Source: Prevotella sp. CAG:891 (GTDB lineage Bacteria > Bacteroidota > Bacteroidia > Bacteroidales > Bacteroidaceae). Taken from it: 9,581 bases of DNA. The stretch is from NCBI GenBank assembly GCA_000437675.1, contig FR901716.1, forward strand, positions 1-9,581, in the 5' to 3' direction. Made by a program: the position numbers and the translations under genes. Numbering within the stretch: the first letter of the stretch is position 1; each line of letters starts with the position of its first letter. Positions 1 through 6,364 of this stretch are shown one piece after another. Under the pieces are notes generated by a model that saw nothing but the letters and a program-made list of their open reading frames with translations, did no database searches and was not told the DNA's origin.

Positions 1-110
1 TATATCAGTATAAGACAAATTTTCAGAATCGCGGAGTAATTTTTTCCAACAGACTAAATATGGGCTCAACGTACTGAGAAACGACAGAATCTGCCGGCTC
101 TTTTTTTATC

Positions 111-118
111 TATTTTTG
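111..118 (+). promoter_or_regulatory. Candidate Bacteroidetes-type -7 promoter element
   Basis: TATTTTTG matches the Bacteroidetes -7 consensus TAnnTTTG exactly. The -33 side is poor: the nearest TTG-like triplet is the CTG at 91-93, 17 bases upstream. If real, transcription would begin near 125 and run into the two tiny ORFs at 173-336 and the hairpin at 337-382. The local sequence is T-rich, so a chance match is possible. Confidence 0.35.
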
Positions 119-172
119 CTTTTCAAGGTGTCGCATTTTTAACATTCACTCGCGGAGGGAATAGGGGGTAAA

Positions 173-268
173 ATGAAAATGATGCACATAAAGGTGCTGC
201 AACGATTTGTACCGAGTACTCCCCAAGCTCATTCACAGTCCTTTGTTAGATTCCTTCAACGAGGATGA
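173..268 (+). CDS. Possible 31-residue small protein
   Basis: This short ORF begins MKMMHIKVLQRF and ends FLQRG, a basic peptide with no motif I recognise. It is preceded by a purine-rich stretch (GGAGGG at about 155-160 and GGGGG at 165-169), which would be a good ribosome site in other bacteria. Bacteroidetes depend little on Shine-Dalgarno pairing, so this is weak support. Its TGA stop overlaps the next ATG in an ATGA arrangement, the layout of translationally coupled genes, and the pair lies between a candidate -7 element (111-118) and a terminator (337-382). The region could equally be a small non-coding RNA in which these frames are accidental. No homologue is known to me. Confidence 0.2.
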   Translation: MKMMHIKVLQRFVPSTPQAHSQSFVRFLQRG

Positions 269-336
269 CACAACCATTCACTCAAACAGGCTATTGGGGA
301 ATGTACCCAAGCGATGTAATTCACCATGATACCTAA
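265..336 (+). CDS. Possible 23-residue small protein
   Basis: This tiny ORF starts inside the stop of the preceding small ORF (ATGA at 265-268) and ends with a TAA at 334-336, directly against the terminator stem. The peptide begins MTQPFTQTGYWGMYP and ends with two adjacent histidines followed by Asp-Thr. It is unusually rich in aromatic residues and has no hydrophobic segment or known motif. The tight fit between coupled start, stop and terminator is the only argument that it is translated. A chance frame inside a small RNA is the main alternative. Confidence 0.2.
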   Translation: MTQPFTQTGYWGMYPSDVIHHDT

Positions 337-382
337 AAAAGCCTGTTCACAGTTCTTTGCTCAGAACCGTGAACAGGCTTTT
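337..382. terminator. Bidirectional intrinsic terminator, yfcE / small unit
   Basis: A 20-bp stem with one mismatch is formed by 337-356 and 363-382, with a six-base loop; its core is GCCTGTTCAC against GTGAACAGGC. An A6 run at 335-340 gives a T6 tract for transcripts on the minus strand, so this is a good terminator for yfcE, whose stop is about 90 bases away. On the plus strand four T residues follow the GC core, which would serve the small transcription unit to the left. The position between convergent transcripts fits use in both directions. Confidence 0.85.
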
Positions 383-470
383 ACATGCTAAAAATCATGT
401 AGATTGAGTATGTAATAGTACGCTTTTGCTTGATATTGACAGATGCTTTTACTCACTCAACGCAAACGAA

Positions 471-1043
471 CTACCCTACTCGCGGTGCATCAACTTTGAG
501 CGACTGCAGCGCGGCTCCGTCGAGGGTGCGAATGGCGAGCATGCCTTGGGCGTAGGTGGCAAAGGTGGGGGGATTGCCGCCTTTGGGGAAGGTGGGCGAA
601 CCGGTGTTCAGAATGATGGGGCGCGCATTTTCGGCATCGGCAGGAATGAGTTGCTGCAGGTGGGTGTGGCCGAAGACAAATACGTCGCACGACGGACCGA
701 CGGGGAGTTTCTTGTCGTTGTAAACATGGCCGTGGGTGATGAAGAAGCGCAGACCGTTGTCGACTACGTAAGTGTAGGTGGACTGGATGGGGAAGTTGAG
801 CAGCATTTGGTCAACTTCTGAGTCGCAGTTGCCGCGAACGGCTACAATACGGTCGGCATAGGCGTTGAGGCGGTCGACTACGGCCTGAGGGTCGAGACCG
901 TGGCATAGTCCGTTGCGCGGACCGTAATTCAGGATGTCGCCAAGGAGTACAAGCAAATCGAAGTGGTGGCTTTCAAAATAGGCGAGCACGGACTCGAGTG
1001 CGGGCAAGGAGCCGTGAATGTCGGACAAAAAAAGGATTTTCAT
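471..1043 (-). CDS. yfcE: YfcE-type metallophosphoesterase
   Basis: This is a 190-residue cytoplasmic calcineurin-like phosphoesterase of the YfcE family, Mn-dependent phosphodiesterases whose physiological substrate is unsettled. All metal-binding blocks are visible: SDIHGS with D8 and H10, LLGDILNYGPRN with G35-D36, VRGNCDSEVD with N72 and D74, THGH at 103-106, and FGHTHL with H126 and H128. The GNCDSEVDQML stretch and a later PKGGNP motif are close to E. coli YfcE (184 residues), so the length is normal and the gene looks intact. The start is the ATG that opens directly on the first beta strand MKILFLSDIH. The gene is transcribed divergently from clpB, with a -7 element at 1147-1154, and probably forms a one-gene unit ending at the hairpin at 337-382. 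The family is clear; the biological role is not. Confidence 0.95.
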   Translation of the reverse strand: MKILFLSDIHGSLPALESVLAYFESHHFDLLVLLGDILNYGPRNGLCHGLDPQAVVDRLNAYADRIVAVRGNCDSEVDQMLLNFPIQSTYTYVVDNGLRFFITHGHVYNDKKLPVGPSCDVFVFGHTHLQQLIPADAENARPIILNTGSPTFPKGGNPPTFATYAQGMLAIRTLDGAALQSLKVDAPRVG

Positions 1044-1141
1044 AATGCTGGAACGTGCTTATATATAATAAGGAGTGTGTGTGGTGTGCGGTGAGCGCTT
1101 ACTGAATGGCTGCTGCATGAGCGACACGACCGGCTGCTCAC

Positions 1142-1157
1142 GCGTACAAAAGTACGC
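1142..1157. repeat. Perfect dyad over the yfcE -7 element
   Basis: GCGTAC, a four-base A spacer, then GTACGC form a perfect inverted repeat that covers the whole -7 element of the yfcE promoter. A repressor bound here would block transcription start, but the palindrome may be fortuitous. It is too short to act as a terminator. Confidence 0.4.
1147..1154 (-). promoter_or_regulatory. Probable yfcE promoter, -7 element
   Basis: Read on the minus strand, 1154-1147 is TACTTTTG, an exact match to TAnnTTTG and the same octamer as the candidate udk promoter at 5282-5289. About 18-20 bases upstream there is a T-tract (plus-strand A run at about 1173-1179), a partial match to a -33 TTTG. The start of transcription would be near 1140, leaving a leader of roughly 95 bases. 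The element lies within a perfect 16-bp dyad (1142-1157). Confidence 0.55.
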
Positions 1158-1296
1158 TTTTTTGTTGAACTGAAAAAAACATAGCACACTGATTAAAAAA
1201 AACGAAGCTAAAAAACTGACTATTTGGCGCGAAACATGCGTAAAACGGGGCAACGAAGTAACTTGTGATGGGATATATTGATGAAAAATTATGACA

Positions 1297-1332
1297 TTGT
1301 GGCATAAAAAACTAATGTATGTTATGCAACAA
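1297..1332. repeat. Inverted repeat upstream of clpB, candidate operator
   Basis: TTGTGGCATAA (1297-1307) and TTATGCAACAA (1322-1332) form 11-bp arms with one mismatch and a 14-base spacer. They lie about 135 bases before the clpB start in the long divergent spacer. This is not the HrcA operator CIRCE (TTAGCACTC/GAGTGCTAA). It may be a binding site for a heat-shock or other regulator, or a stem-loop in the clpB leader. The rest of 1044-1465 shows no gene I can support, and I see no exact TAnnTTTG element for clpB on the plus strand; TATTTG at 1345-1350 is the nearest match. Confidence 0.45.
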
Positions 1333-1465
1333 CATTTGGCAACGTATTTGCGCTTAAGAGGGCGAAAGCGCAGGATTAAGAAACCGGCGCCGAGAGGCTT
1401 TGCGCCTCGCATAAAACTGACTGAAAACTAAGACAACAATCAATAAAAGAAAAGGAGAAAAGACT

Positions 1466-4066
1466 ATGAATTTCGAAAAACTTACAATCAAAGCACAGCA
1501 GGCTGTGCAACAGGCTGTTGACCGGGCCATGAGTCTGGAACAGCAGGCTGTGACGCCTGTACACTTGCTGGCCGGTGTGCTACAAGTGGGCGAAAATGTG
1601 ACCCAATTTATATTTGGCAAACTGGGCGTGAACGAGCATGTGCTGCAAACGGCCATCGACAACGAACTGAAACATCAGCCCCGCGTGAGCGGCGGACAGC
1701 CGTATTTGAGCACTGAATCGGACCGCGTGATGGTGCAGGCCGAAAAAACGGCTACGGCTAACGGCGATACTTACGTGGGTTTGGAACCGTTGCTCATGGC
1801 GCTGCTCGAGGTGAAGAGTGTGGCTTCACAAATGCTGAAGGATGCCGGTATGAGTGCCGACGGACTAAAAACTGCCATTCAGGAACTGCGAGGCGGCAAA
1901 AAAGCGACTACGGCTTCGAGCGAGGAAACTTACCAGGCGTTGCAAAAATATGCGCGTAACCTGGTGGAGGAAGCACGTAACGGCAAACTCGACCCGGTGA
2001 TTGGACGCGACGAGGAAATCAGACGAGTGCTGCAAATCCTGTCGAGAAGAACCAAGAATAACCCGATTCTGATTGGTGAACCGGGTACGGGTAAAACGGC
2101 TATCGTGGAGGGATTGGCGCAACGCATTGTGCGTGGCGACGTGCCCGAAAACCTGAAGAACAAAAAGCTGTTTTCGCTGGACATGGGTGCGCTTGTGGCC
2201 GGTGCTAAATACAAGGGCGAATTTGAGGAACGACTGAAAAGCGTGATCAACGAAGTGACGGAGGCGCAGGGCGAAATCATCCTGTTTATCGACGAAATTC
2301 ACACGTTGGTAGGTGCCGGAAAGAGCGAGGGCGCTATGGATGCGGCTAACATTCTGAAACCAGCACTGGCGCGCGGCGAACTGCGCAGCATTGGTGCTAC
2401 GACGCTCGAGGAGTATCAAAAATACTTTGAAAAGGACAAGGCGCTGGAACGGCGTTTCCAAACGGTACTGGTGGACGAACCTTCGCCGGAGGATGCCATC
2501 TCGATTCTGCGCGGACTGAAGGAGCGTTACGAAAATCACCACCGGGTGCGCATTCAGGACGATGCGCTGATTGCGGCTGTGCAACTGTCGCACCGCTACA
2601 TTGCCGACCGCTTTTTGCCGGACAAGGCTATCGACCTGATGGACGAGGCGGCTGCCAAACTGCGCATGGAACGCGATTCGCAACCTGAGGAACTGGACGA
2701 AATTACGCGCCGTCTGCGTCAGCTTGAAATTGAACGCGAGGCTATTAAACGCGAAAACAATACGCAAAAACTCGATGCGCTGAACCACGACATTGCCGAA
2801 CTGGAAGAAAAGGAGAAGAACCTGAGGGCGAAGTGGCAGGGCGAAAAGGATGTGCTGGCTAACATTCAGCAGAACAAACAGCAAATTGAACAACTGAAGT
2901 TCGAGGCTGAAAGGGCTGAACGCGAAGGTGACTACGGCAGGGTGGCCGAAATCAGATACGGCAAGCTGAAGGAACTGGAGGATAACATCAAGACCTTGCA
3001 GGAACAACTGAAAAGCCGACAGGGGGCTGAGGCGATGGTGAAGGAGGAGGTTACGGCCGACGACATTGCCGATGTGGTGGCTCGCTGGACGGGCATTCCG
3101 GTGCAGCGCATGATGCAGAGCGAACGCGAAAAGCTGCTGCACCTTGAGGAGGAACTGCACCAGCGCGTGGTGGGACAGGATGAGGCTATACGGGCTGTGG
3201 CCGATGCGGTGCGCCGCTCAAGAGCGGGACTGCAGGATCCGAAGCGTCCGATTGGCTCGTTCATTTTTCTGGGTACCACGGGTGTGGGTAAAACGGAGCT
3301 GGCGAAGGCGCTGGCGGACTACTTGTTCAACGATGAGAACATGATGACACGTATCGACATGAGCGAATATCAGGAAAAATTCAGCGTGAGCCGATTGGTA
3401 GGTGCGCCTCCGGGATACGTGGGATACGACGAGGGCGGACAACTGACCGAGGCGGTGCGCCGCAAGCCTTACAGCGTGGTGCTGTTCGACGAGGTGGAAA
3501 AGGCGCACCCGGATGTGTTCAACATTTTGCTGCAGGTGCTCGACGATGGCCGACTGACGGACAACAAGGGACGTACGGTGAACTTTAAGAACACAATTAT
3601 CATCATGACGTCGAACATGGGTTCGCAGCTGATTCAGCAACGCTTCGAGGAACTGGCCGGACAGAGCGAGGCTCAACGCGAAAAGACCATCGAAACGACC
3701 AAGACGGAGGTGCTGGATATGCTGAAACGCACCATACGGCCCGAATTCTTGAACCGTATTGACGACATCATCATGTTTGAACCGCTGACGCAACCGCAGA
3801 TTGAACAGATTGTGCGCTTACAGGTGAACGGTATTTGCCGCTTGCTGGGCGAACAGGATGTGAAACTCATGGTTTCGGACGAGGCTGTGTCCTTGGTGGC
3901 TCGCGCAGGTTTCGACCCGGAATTTGGTGCACGCCCCGTAAAACGTGCCTTGCAACGCATGTTGCTCAACGACTTGAGCAAGGCTTTACTGGCCGGCAAG
4001 GTGGACAAGAACAAGCCTATTTGCGTGAAAACCGACGGCGATTCGCTGGCTTTCAGCAATGAATAA
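1466..4066 (+). CDS. clpB: ATP-dependent disaggregase ClpB
   Basis: ClpB is a hexameric AAA+ chaperone of the Hsp100 family that pulls polypeptides out of cytoplasmic aggregates, working with DnaK. The 866-residue product has the full architecture. The paired Clp N-domain covers about 1-145. The first ATPase domain has Walker A GEPGTGKT at 204-211, pore-loop Y249 in KYKGEFEER, and Walker B acids D276-E277. A charged coiled-coil middle domain spans about 405-525 and separates ClpB from ClpA and ClpC. The second ATPase domain has Walker A GTTGVGKT at 603-610, pore-loop Y651 in GYVGYDEGG, and Walker B D675-E676. Length matches the E. coli protein (857). No IGF/IGL-type ClpP docking loop was noticed. 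The ATG at 1466 opens on the usual MNFEKLTIKAQ and follows AGGAG at 1453-1457. It is a single-gene unit closed by the hairpin at 4128-4179; induction by heat is expected but no known heat-shock site is visible. Confidence 0.98.
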   Translation: MNFEKLTIKAQQAVQQAVDRAMSLEQQAVTPVHLLAGVLQVGENVTQFIFGKLGVNEHVLQTAIDNELKHQPRVSGGQPYLSTESDRVMVQAEKTATANGDTYVGLEPLLMALLEVKSVASQMLKDAGMSADGLKTAIQELRGGKKATTASSEETYQALQKYARNLVEEARNGKLDPVIGRDEEIRRVLQILSRRTKNNPILIGEPGTGKTAIVEGLAQRIVRGDVPENLKNKKLFSLDMGALVAGAKYKGEFEERLKSVINEVTEAQGEIILFIDEIHTLVGAGKSEGAMDAANILKPALARGELRSIGATTLEEYQKYFEKDKALERRFQTVLVDEPSPEDAISILRGLKERYENHHRVRIQDDALIAAVQLSHRYIADRFLPDKAIDLMDEAAAKLRMERDSQPEELDEITRRLRQLEIEREAIKRENNTQKLDALNHDIAELEEKEKNLRAKWQGEKDVLANIQQNKQQIEQLKFEAERAEREGDYGRVAEIRYGKLKELEDNIKTLQEQLKSRQGAEAMVKEEVTADDIADVVARWTGIPVQRMMQSEREKLLHLEEELHQRVVGQDEAIRAVADAVRRSRAGLQDPKRPIGSFIFLGTTGVGKTELAKALADYLFNDENMMTRIDMSEYQEKFSVSRLVGAPPGYVGYDEGGQLTEAVRRKPYSVVLFDEVEKAHPDVFNILLQVLDDGRLTDNKGRTVNFKNTIIIMTSNMGSQLIQQRFEELAGQSEAQREKTIETTKTEVLDMLKRTIRPEFLNRIDDIIMFEPLTQPQIEQIVRLQVNGICRLLGEQDVKLMVSDEAVSLVARAGFDPEFGARPVKRALQRMLLNDLSKALLAGKVDKNKPICVKTDGDSLAFSNE

Positions 4067-4127
4067 GTGTGACACCATGAACGAAACAGGGCCATAACCT
4101 TCTATACGCAGAAGGCATTTCCCTGAC

Positions 4128-4179
4128 AAAAAAAGAACTCCGACAGTCACGTCAATTTGACTGCCGGAGTTTCTTTTTT
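4128..4179. terminator. Bidirectional intrinsic terminator after clpB
   Basis: AACTCCGaCAGTCA (4136-4149) pairs with TGACTGcCGGAGTT (4158-4171), one A/C mismatch and an eight-base loop. The stem is flanked by seven A residues on the left (4128-4134) and six T residues on the right (4174-4179). It lies about 60 bases past the clpB stop and separates clpB from the AraC-family gene. Confidence 0.9.
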
Positions 4180-4203
4180 GTAACCCTAAGAGGATTGAAA
4201 TGA

Positions 4204-4257
4204 AAACCAAAACCTTAAATTACGTTTTCATGGCGAAAATCTTGAATTTTTTGGTTT
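4204..4257. repeat. Nested imperfect inverted repeat before the araC-type gene
   Basis: Three nested pairs share almost one centre near 4232: AAACCAAAA (4204-4212) with TTTTGGTTT (4249-4257), AATT (4218-4221) with AATT (4245-4248), and TTTTC (4225-4229) with GAAAA (4235-4239). It sits between the clpB terminator and the AraC-family start. It could be an operator for a dimeric regulator, possibly autoregulation, or a folded leader RNA. A 26-codon ORF (4200-4280, beginning MKTKTLNYVFMAK) runs through it, with no independent support. TTATTTTG at 4256-4263 is one base off a -7 element. Confidence 0.3.
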
Positions 4258-4330
4258 ATTTTGCGGCAAGAACAACATAGCCATCGCGGACAGGGCTACA
4301 ACTGCTCCCGCACGATAACGAGCAAAAGGA

Positions 4331-5242
4331 ATGGAAATAAGAAAGAATGGTGCCGAAGGTAAACAGCCCTTTCAAAAATATTGCAACGCAAGGGTTAACT
4401 TAATCAGTAACCTGGACCTGAAAAGTAACCAGCATGCGCGAGCCAAACTGGAGGCTTTCGCAGCCATGCTGTGTACGGAGGGCGAGGGTCGCTTGTATAT
4501 CAACAACCGCGAGGTACACATTACCAAAAACGATTTGGTGGTATGCTCACCAGGCACCTTGATCGAGGCCGACGACAGCGCATGCCAGTTTAATATTTGC
4601 GGTTTTTACCTGTCGAAGGAGTTTATTGAGGAAATCAACAGCATTCCTACTTACTTGTGGAACGTGCGAATGTATATCGACGAACACCCGGTGACTCACC
4701 TGGACGACAAGGCTGGCAAACTATTTTGCCAATACCACGAACTGATTGCTTCGAAACTGTCGGCCGAAACACCGCTGAAGCATCACCACATCGTGACGGC
4801 TTACTTGCTGCAGGCTTTTATGTACGAATTTCATGACACCATCGAAAGCAACGTGGATGCTGCGCCTAACCGCTTTACGTCGGGCGAAAACTTGTATAAA
4901 CAGTTTGTTGAACTGCTCATACAGTCGTACCCAAAATCGCGCTCGGTGGCTTGGTATGCCAATCAGCTGAACATCAGCCCGAAGTATTTGAGCGCAACAT
5001 GCAAAACGGCGTGCGGACAAACGGCTCTGAAACTGATTGACCGCTACGTAACGGAGGACGTGAAACGCTTGCTGATGCGACCTGAAAAAACCATCAAGGA
5101 AATTGTGACGGAACTGGGCTTTCCCTCAATTTCGTTCTTTGGTAAGTATGTCAAAAAACATTTGGGCATGGCTCCTAAGTTTTACCGTCAGCAGTTGTGT
5201 GGCAACGCTGAAAACTGGGACGATGACCTGAAAGTGTTGTAA
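4331..5242 (+). CDS. AraC-family transcriptional regulator
   Basis: This 303-residue protein is a DNA-binding regulator of the AraC/XylS family, with a cytoplasmic sensor domain in front and a double helix-turn-helix at the end. The N-terminal part (about 20-160) looks like the cupin-like ligand domain of the family, including the pattern YINNREVHITKNDLVVCSPG. The first helix-turn-helix lies at about 205-230 (VAWYANQLNISPKYLSATCK). The second is at about 255-285 (IKEIVTELGFPSISFFGKYV), followed by the family signature KHLGMAPKFYRQQ. Length is standard and nothing is broken. The start is the only ATG that gives a complete N-terminal domain. No neighbouring gene suggests a target: clpB and udk are both insulated by terminator or promoter. 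Family assignment is firm; ligand and regulon are unknown. The inverted repeat at 4204-4257 may be its own operator. Confidence 0.93.
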   Translation: MEIRKNGAEGKQPFQKYCNARVNLISNLDLKSNQHARAKLEAFAAMLCTEGEGRLYINNREVHITKNDLVVCSPGTLIEADDSACQFNICGFYLSKEFIEEINSIPTYLWNVRMYIDEHPVTHLDDKAGKLFCQYHELIASKLSAETPLKHHHIVTAYLLQAFMYEFHDTIESNVDAAPNRFTSGENLYKQFVELLIQSYPKSRSVAWYANQLNISPKYLSATCKTACGQTALKLIDRYVTEDVKRLLMRPEKTIKEIVTELGFPSISFFGKYVKKHLGMAPKFYRQQLCGNAENWDDDLKVL

Positions 5243-5281
5243 AAAATTAGAACAAAAGGGTTGGCAGTTGAAATAATTCAC

Positions 5282-5289
5282 TACTTTTG
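5282..5289 (+). promoter_or_regulatory. Probable udk promoter, -7 element
   Basis: TACTTTTG matches TAnnTTTG exactly. A TTG at 5261-5263 lies 18 bases upstream and could serve as the -33 element. The leader would be about 115 bases, running through a GC-richer stretch (5297-5370) with short self-complementary pieces but no riboswitch or attenuator I can recognise. Confidence 0.6.
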
Positions 5290-5410
5290 TAGTTGGCCTT
5301 GCAGCTGCTGCTGAACGGAACTTCGGTTGGTAAAACGGCGTTCTGACTCTGCGGAAGCTCACCGGCTGCTTTAATGTCTTAATTCATAACGATTACTTAC
5401 GATAAAGAAT

Positions 5411-6028
5411 ATGCTGATTATAGGTATTGCGGGCGGTACGGGCTCGGGAAAAACCACTGTGGTGCGCAAAATCGTTGATACGCTGCCGGCTAACACGGTA
5501 GCGGTGATTCCGCAGGACTCCTACTACAATGACCAGTCGGACCTGCCGCTCGAAGTGCGCAAAAAAACTAACTTTGACCACCCGGACGCCTTCGAATGGC
5601 CCTTGCTGGCTCACCAAATCGAGGAACTGCGTCAGGGACGTGCCATCGAACAACCTACTTACTCGTATCTGACGTGTACGCGACTGCCTGAAACGGTGCA
5701 TGTTGAACCGCACGATGTGATTATTGTGGAGGGTATCATGGCGCTTTACGACAAGAAGCTGCGCGACTTGATGGACTTGAAAATCTTTGTCGATGCGGAA
5801 CCCGACGAGCGTTTGCTGCGCGTTATCGAACGCGACATTGCGGAACGCGGTCATCCGCTGGAAATGCTGATTGATAAATACCGCAATGTGCTGAAACCGA
5901 TGCACGACGAATTTATCGAACCGACGAAGCAGCATGCTGACATCATCATTCCGAACGGGGGCGAAAATGTGCGCGCCGTGGCAATGATGCAAATGTACAT
6001 TCTGTCGGCTCTTATGGTAAAAAAGTAA
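5411..6028 (+). CDS. udk: Uridine kinase
   Basis: Uridine kinase phosphorylates uridine and cytidine to UMP and CMP with ATP or GTP, the entry step of pyrimidine nucleoside salvage in the cytoplasm. The 205-residue product has a P-loop GGTGSGKT at 8-15 directly after the first beta strand MLIIGIAG. Next come the nucleoside-site motif QDSYYND, the segment NFDHPDAFEWPLL, the QPTYSYLTCTR block, the Walker B-like VIIVEGIMAL, and the terminal FIEPTKQHADIIIPNGGEN signature. These match E. coli Udk closely in order and spacing, and the length is normal. The ATG at 5411 gives the expected N-terminus. It appears to be transcribed alone from the -7 element at 5282-5289. Downstream it runs straight into the 85-bp repeat array, with no conventional terminator in between. 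Confidence 0.97.
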   Translation: MLIIGIAGGTGSGKTTVVRKIVDTLPANTVAVIPQDSYYNDQSDLPLEVRKKTNFDHPDAFEWPLLAHQIEELRQGRAIEQPTYSYLTCTRLPETVHVEPHDVIIVEGIMALYDKKLRDLMDLKIFVDAEPDERLLRVIERDIAERGHPLEMLIDKYRNVLKPMHDEFIEPTKQHADIIIPNGGENVRAVAMMQMYILSALMVKK

Positions 6029-6032
6029 ATTA

Positions 6033-6327
6033 GTAGCTGCGCAAAGTTAGGCGGTCTTGTATTCGATTTGCACACTTTGGCTACGCCCAAGTTGGGCGAC
6101 ATCTCAACAAAGCCAAAGAAAATGAGAATTTACAAGGGGCTTTGTATCCGATTTGCACACTTTGGCTACGCCCAAGTTGGGCGGCATCTCAACAAAGCCA
6201 AAGAAAATGCGAATTTACAAGGGGCTTTGTATCCGATTTGCACACTTTGGCTACGCCCAAGTTAGGCGGCATCTCAACAAAGCCAAAGAAAATGCTGATT
6301 TTCTTTGGCTTTGTGTTCGATTTGCAC
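6033..6327. repeat. 85-bp tandem repeat array with nested inverted repeats
   Basis: Two full 85-bp units (6065-6149 and 6150-6234) differ at only two positions. A third (6235-6318, 84 bp) follows the same sequence for its first 60 bases and then diverges. Degraded partial copies flank the array: AAGTTAGGCGG at 6044-6054 on the left and TTCGATTTGCAC at 6316-6327 on the right. Each unit holds an outer inverted repeat CTTTGGCT/AGCCAAAG (6075-6082 and 6111-6118 in unit 1) around a compact hairpin GCCCAA-G-TTGGGC (6085-6097). The period is not a multiple of three, and the short forward ORFs over it drift through all frames, so I do not call a protein. The core recurs at 9565-9581. It fits a dispersed intergenic REP-like family. 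Confidence 0.9.
6277..6314. repeat. Perfect 16-bp stem-loop at the end of the repeat array
   Basis: ACAAAGCCAAAGAAAA (6277-6292) and TTTTCTTTGGCTTTGT (6299-6314) pair perfectly around a six-base loop. The left arm belongs to the third repeat unit; the right arm replaces the normal unit sequence. Neither strand carries a T tract after the stem, so it is not a standard terminator, though it may end or stabilise the udk transcript. The right arm contains the -33 TTTG of the nusB promoter. Confidence 0.75.
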
Positions 6328-6336
6328 TAACTTTGC
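6304..6336 (+). promoter_or_regulatory. nusB promoter, -33 and -7 elements
   Basis: TTTG at 6304-6307, a 20-base spacer, and TAACTTTGC at 6328-6336 match the Bacteroidetes promoter pattern of -33 TTTG and -7 TAnnTTTG. Transcription should start near 6342, leaving a leader of about 20-25 bases before the nusB ATG at 6365. That would exclude the upstream ATG at 6305 as a start. It is the best-formed promoter in the window. Confidence 0.75.
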
Positions 6337-6364
6337 ACACAAATTCATTGGTACCTTTACGATT

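Noticed and set aside
1..77. Possible C-terminal end of an upstream gene (frame from position 3 ending in TGA at 75-77)
   Set aside because: Only 24 codons with no recognisable motif; another frame is open to 39 as well, so nothing distinguishes it from chance.
76..107. T7 tract at 101-107 as a terminator
   Set aside because: The upstream stem is only about three base pairs; it does not form a credible hairpin.
1180..1192. CIRCE (HrcA operator) near clpB, suggested by TAGCACACTG
   Set aside because: Only part of one half-site matches and there is no partner arm at the required nine-base spacing.
1059..1412. A 117-codon minus-strand frame in the yfcE-clpB spacer
   Set aside because: Its composition is Cys/Phe-rich with no motif, it overlaps the candidate yfcE promoter and clpB leader, and it resembles translated AT-rich spacer.
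3986..4210. A 74-codon minus-strand frame across the clpB end and terminator
   Set aside because: It crosses the clpB stop and the terminator hairpin, and its sequence has no motif; it is a shadow of clpB.
5293..5346. Short frame in the udk leader reading NGTSVGKTAF, similar to a P-loop
   Set aside because: It is only 17 sense codons, has no ATG, begins right after an in-frame TAG and ends in TGA; most likely chance.
6033..6327. CRISPR array
   Set aside because: The 85-bp units are contiguous without unique spacers, and no cas genes are present.
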